The notes under the pieces: model-generated
The model's input: the letters and a program-made list of their open reading frames with translations, nothing else
The model's database searches: none
What the model was told of the DNA's origin: nothing
Source of the DNA: Nyssa sinensis
Taxonomy: Eukaryota; Streptophyta; Magnoliopsida; Cornales; Nyssaceae
DNA length: 64,000 nucleotides
Assembly (NCBI GenBank): GCA_008638375.1
Contig: VIRR01000579.1
Coordinates: 62,001-126,000, forward strand
Reading direction: 5' to 3'
Made by a program: the position numbers and the translations under genes
Shown here: positions 62,048-64,000 of the stretch, one piece after another
Layout of the letters: each line of letters begins with the position of its first letter
Numbering within the stretch: position 1 is the stretch's first letter

Positions 62048-63202
62048 TGTCACGCCCCGAATTCCCGCGAACCCGAGGCGCGACTGACGAGACAGTAAAT
62101 ATAATAAAATAAAGGACAACTTAAACAAATTTAACTAAGCATGCATCCATTACCATCGATACATCAAAATAACACGAAATACATCCCACCATTATAGTGT
62201 TCACGGGTCATTCGGGCTCAAGCCCTTACATCACTAAAACATAAGTTCCACAGGCCAAAAATACACCAAGTGCTTCATCCTATCAAGGTGTCATTGATTC
62301 TCAAGTAGCTGGAGCATCCTCATCTGAAATGTTGTCCCACGAATGGGTCAGCTCAACTGCTGGTATAATGAAGTGCTAATGCAAGAAATAAAGCTAAGGC
62401 GTGGCATGTGCAAAGTGTACATTTATCTCTAAATGCATTCCAGTTCCATTAATATGATGCAATAAAAGCATGCATGTCGCACCTATGCATTCAATGCCAC
62501 ACCCATGCCTCATTTACGGGTACTCCCCGATGGCTCGAAGTACCAATGCAATGGCCAATTTTGGGTTTTTCACCACAGGATCTGCACCCTCATAATGCAA
62601 AGCACCACGTGCTCAACTCACACCATGTTCTCAAGGAATCACCATATGCCAATATGCTCATGCAATCTCAATGCAACAAGGTTTCATTAATATGGCATGC
62701 TCGAGACAATAATATGTATATCACCAACCAGTTCCATATGTATACATATTTCATGTAGTCAATTTAAACATATTTCAAGTTTCATATTCTTCACTTTGCT
62801 AAATTCTTAAGGAACGCAAGTAACACATGAGTATGTGAACAATCAACTTCAAGTTATCAAGTAAACACATTCCAAACAAACACATAAGTCATTCAAGTCA
62901 TTCACAAAATATTCCTAACTTAACTTCATTTCTAACATTAGCAAAACACCATACCTGACGGGTTGGTCTCAACCCAAATAAACCGCGCTCGTAGTGTAGT
63001 GGATAGCAGTAAGGATGTGAAAGGATCAGACTGCCTTCTCTTTGCCTTTCGATGCTCCTAAAACCACAAAATGTAACTCAGTCAGTTTGTCACTTGAATG
63101 ATGCTATTCATCAAATTTTTATGTCTTTAATTTATAAGTTTCTATTTTGTTAGATTAAGTTCTATCCTTGTGTCCAAAACGTCGAAGAAAATAGGTTTGG
63201 GA
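62048..63202 (-). repeat. H2: family H LTR fragment, interrupted by C4
   Basis: Begins TGTCACGCCCCGAATTCCC, the complement of the H1 end. Splice-like sites: exon-like 62955-63057 (103 nt), donor GT 62953-62954, acceptor AG 62324-62325 with CTGAC 24 nt upstream. The exon-like segment shares CGAAAGGCAAAGAGAAGG with H1. The sequence breaks at 63203 within a ~140-bp module, where C4 starts. The left flank within D2 is ATAGA; the other duplication is off-window. Confidence 0.8.
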
Positions 63203-64000
63203 TGTAGAGATCTGAAAAAAATGAGGGAAAATTTTTCGTTTTGCCGGTAGGATATTTGGCATACACGGTTTTGTCGGTCAAGCCCGGTTTTGCTAGTAAA
63301 GCATCTAACTGCGTCAGTTCACCATTTGACATGTTTAAAGGAATATTTGGAGTGTGTCATAGAAGAGAAATATGCTTATAATATTGTGAGGTAGCTACTG
63401 TTCAAATTTTAGCTAAAACGGAAACCGTTTCAAAATTGGACAAAAAGGGTGTTCGGGTGGCCCTGGTGGAACGGGCCTAAAACGACCTCAAATGAAAATA
63501 TTTTCTTCTAAGAGTTTTCATTTAAAATAATTTTATGAACATTGGTTAAAACAAAATTTTGAATTGAAGCGTTTAGGAATGGGTTGTAGAGTAACGAGGT
63601 TTCGGGCTCATTAAGGGCAAAATGGTCATTTGCCCTTAGCCCCTTTGTCCACCACTATAAATACAGCCCCCTTAGACCATTTTTATCATAAATTGGGTCT
63701 GCAATTACAGAATTCACGTTCTTATAGAGAGAGAGTGAGAAAAGCCCTAGAAATTCAAGAATTCAAGCTGTCGAAACACATATTTTGAGCGGGATTTTGG
63801 CCGAACTTTCTTCTGGAAAGTTGTTCGTCTCCACGAGTAATATATCCTCACCTGAACAGTTTGGCTATCCAGAAAATACAGCTTCTACAGTTTGTGAAAA
63901 ACTGATTTTAGGTATGGTTTCTCGCTAAGCTAGGAATAGATTTAGTTTTTCTTGCTTTGATACATGTTGATTGAGCTGTATAGATGTTTAATTAATGCTA
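63203..64000 (+). repeat. C4: start of a plus-strand family C LTR
   Basis: Starts TGTAGAGATCTG, the sense start of C1 and C2, and continues to the window edge. TATA box CTATAAATA at 63656-63664; GA-rich first-exon-like region with AAAGCCCTAG; donor TTTTAG|GTATGG (GT 63912-63913). No coding seen in this part. Confidence 0.85.

Noticed and set aside
62980..63010. tRNA-like GTAGTGTAGTGGATAGCA
   Set aside because: Resembles an A-box region but no B-box follows at a suitable distance; it lies in the H2 exon-like segment.

Overview
This window is plant nuclear heterochromatin built almost entirely from nested Ty3/Gypsy LTR retrotransposons. I see no cellular protein gene, no intact tRNA or rRNA gene and no CRISPR array. 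The host is probably a eudicot, but the species cannot be fixed from the sequence. Evidence for a plant: primer sites matching the 3' end of initiator Met-tRNA (TGGTATCAGAGC), a gag-pol with a C-terminal chromodomain (Del/Tekay-type chromovirus), very long LTRs (2.8-5.4 kb), many TA/CT microsatellites, and 5-bp target duplications (TSDs).

I sorted the LTRs by eye into families. A: A1 1102-17394, A2 22957-33363, A3 21363-34985. B: B1 1-774, B2 20499-40146, B3 54418-58427. C: C1 42870-45837, C2 49032-59400, C4 63203-end. D: D1 21195-39197, D2 40147-62047. G: G1 4941-10364, G2 50828-54212. H: H1 17395-20341, H2 62048-63202. Most lie on the minus strand; B1, B2, C4 and H1 are on the plus strand.

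Layout. The end of a B LTR (1-774) abuts a plus-strand pol scrap (775-1101), which is cut by A1. A1 has 3.5-kb LTRs, lacks protease and RT, and carries solo LTR G1 (TSD AAACA). A1 ends in a rearranged junction at 17341-17394 facing H1. B2 holds solo LTR D1 (TSD TCATG), D1 holds solo LTR A3 (TSD GAAGC), and A3 holds the complete element A2 (TSD GTAAC), which is the only one with all pol domains. To the right, D2 is a two-LTR element with a primer site and polypurine tract but no recognisable genes. Its LTRs are interrupted by B2, C1 (TSD TTCGT), C2 (TSD AGTGA) and H2. C2 in turn holds solo LTRs G2 (TSD CACAT) and B3 (TSD AATTC). C4 interrupts H2 at the right edge.

The most interesting signal is inside the LTRs. 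Families that otherwise look different share one order of modules in the sense direction: a TA-rich stretch, a GA-rich leader, a splice-donor-like AG|GTAA, G-rich and AAACGACG motifs, AACCGGTT dyads, a repeated unit of about 140 bp, a small exon-like segment (exactly 56 nt in all five A LTRs), a second donor, then a branch-point-like CTNAY 23-29 nt before a TTTCAG or TTTTAG acceptor, and the LTR end. This looks like a conserved spliced leader carried inside the LTR. It is inferred from sequence only and needs RNA evidence. Some LTRs also carry tRNA-like A-box/B-box modules.
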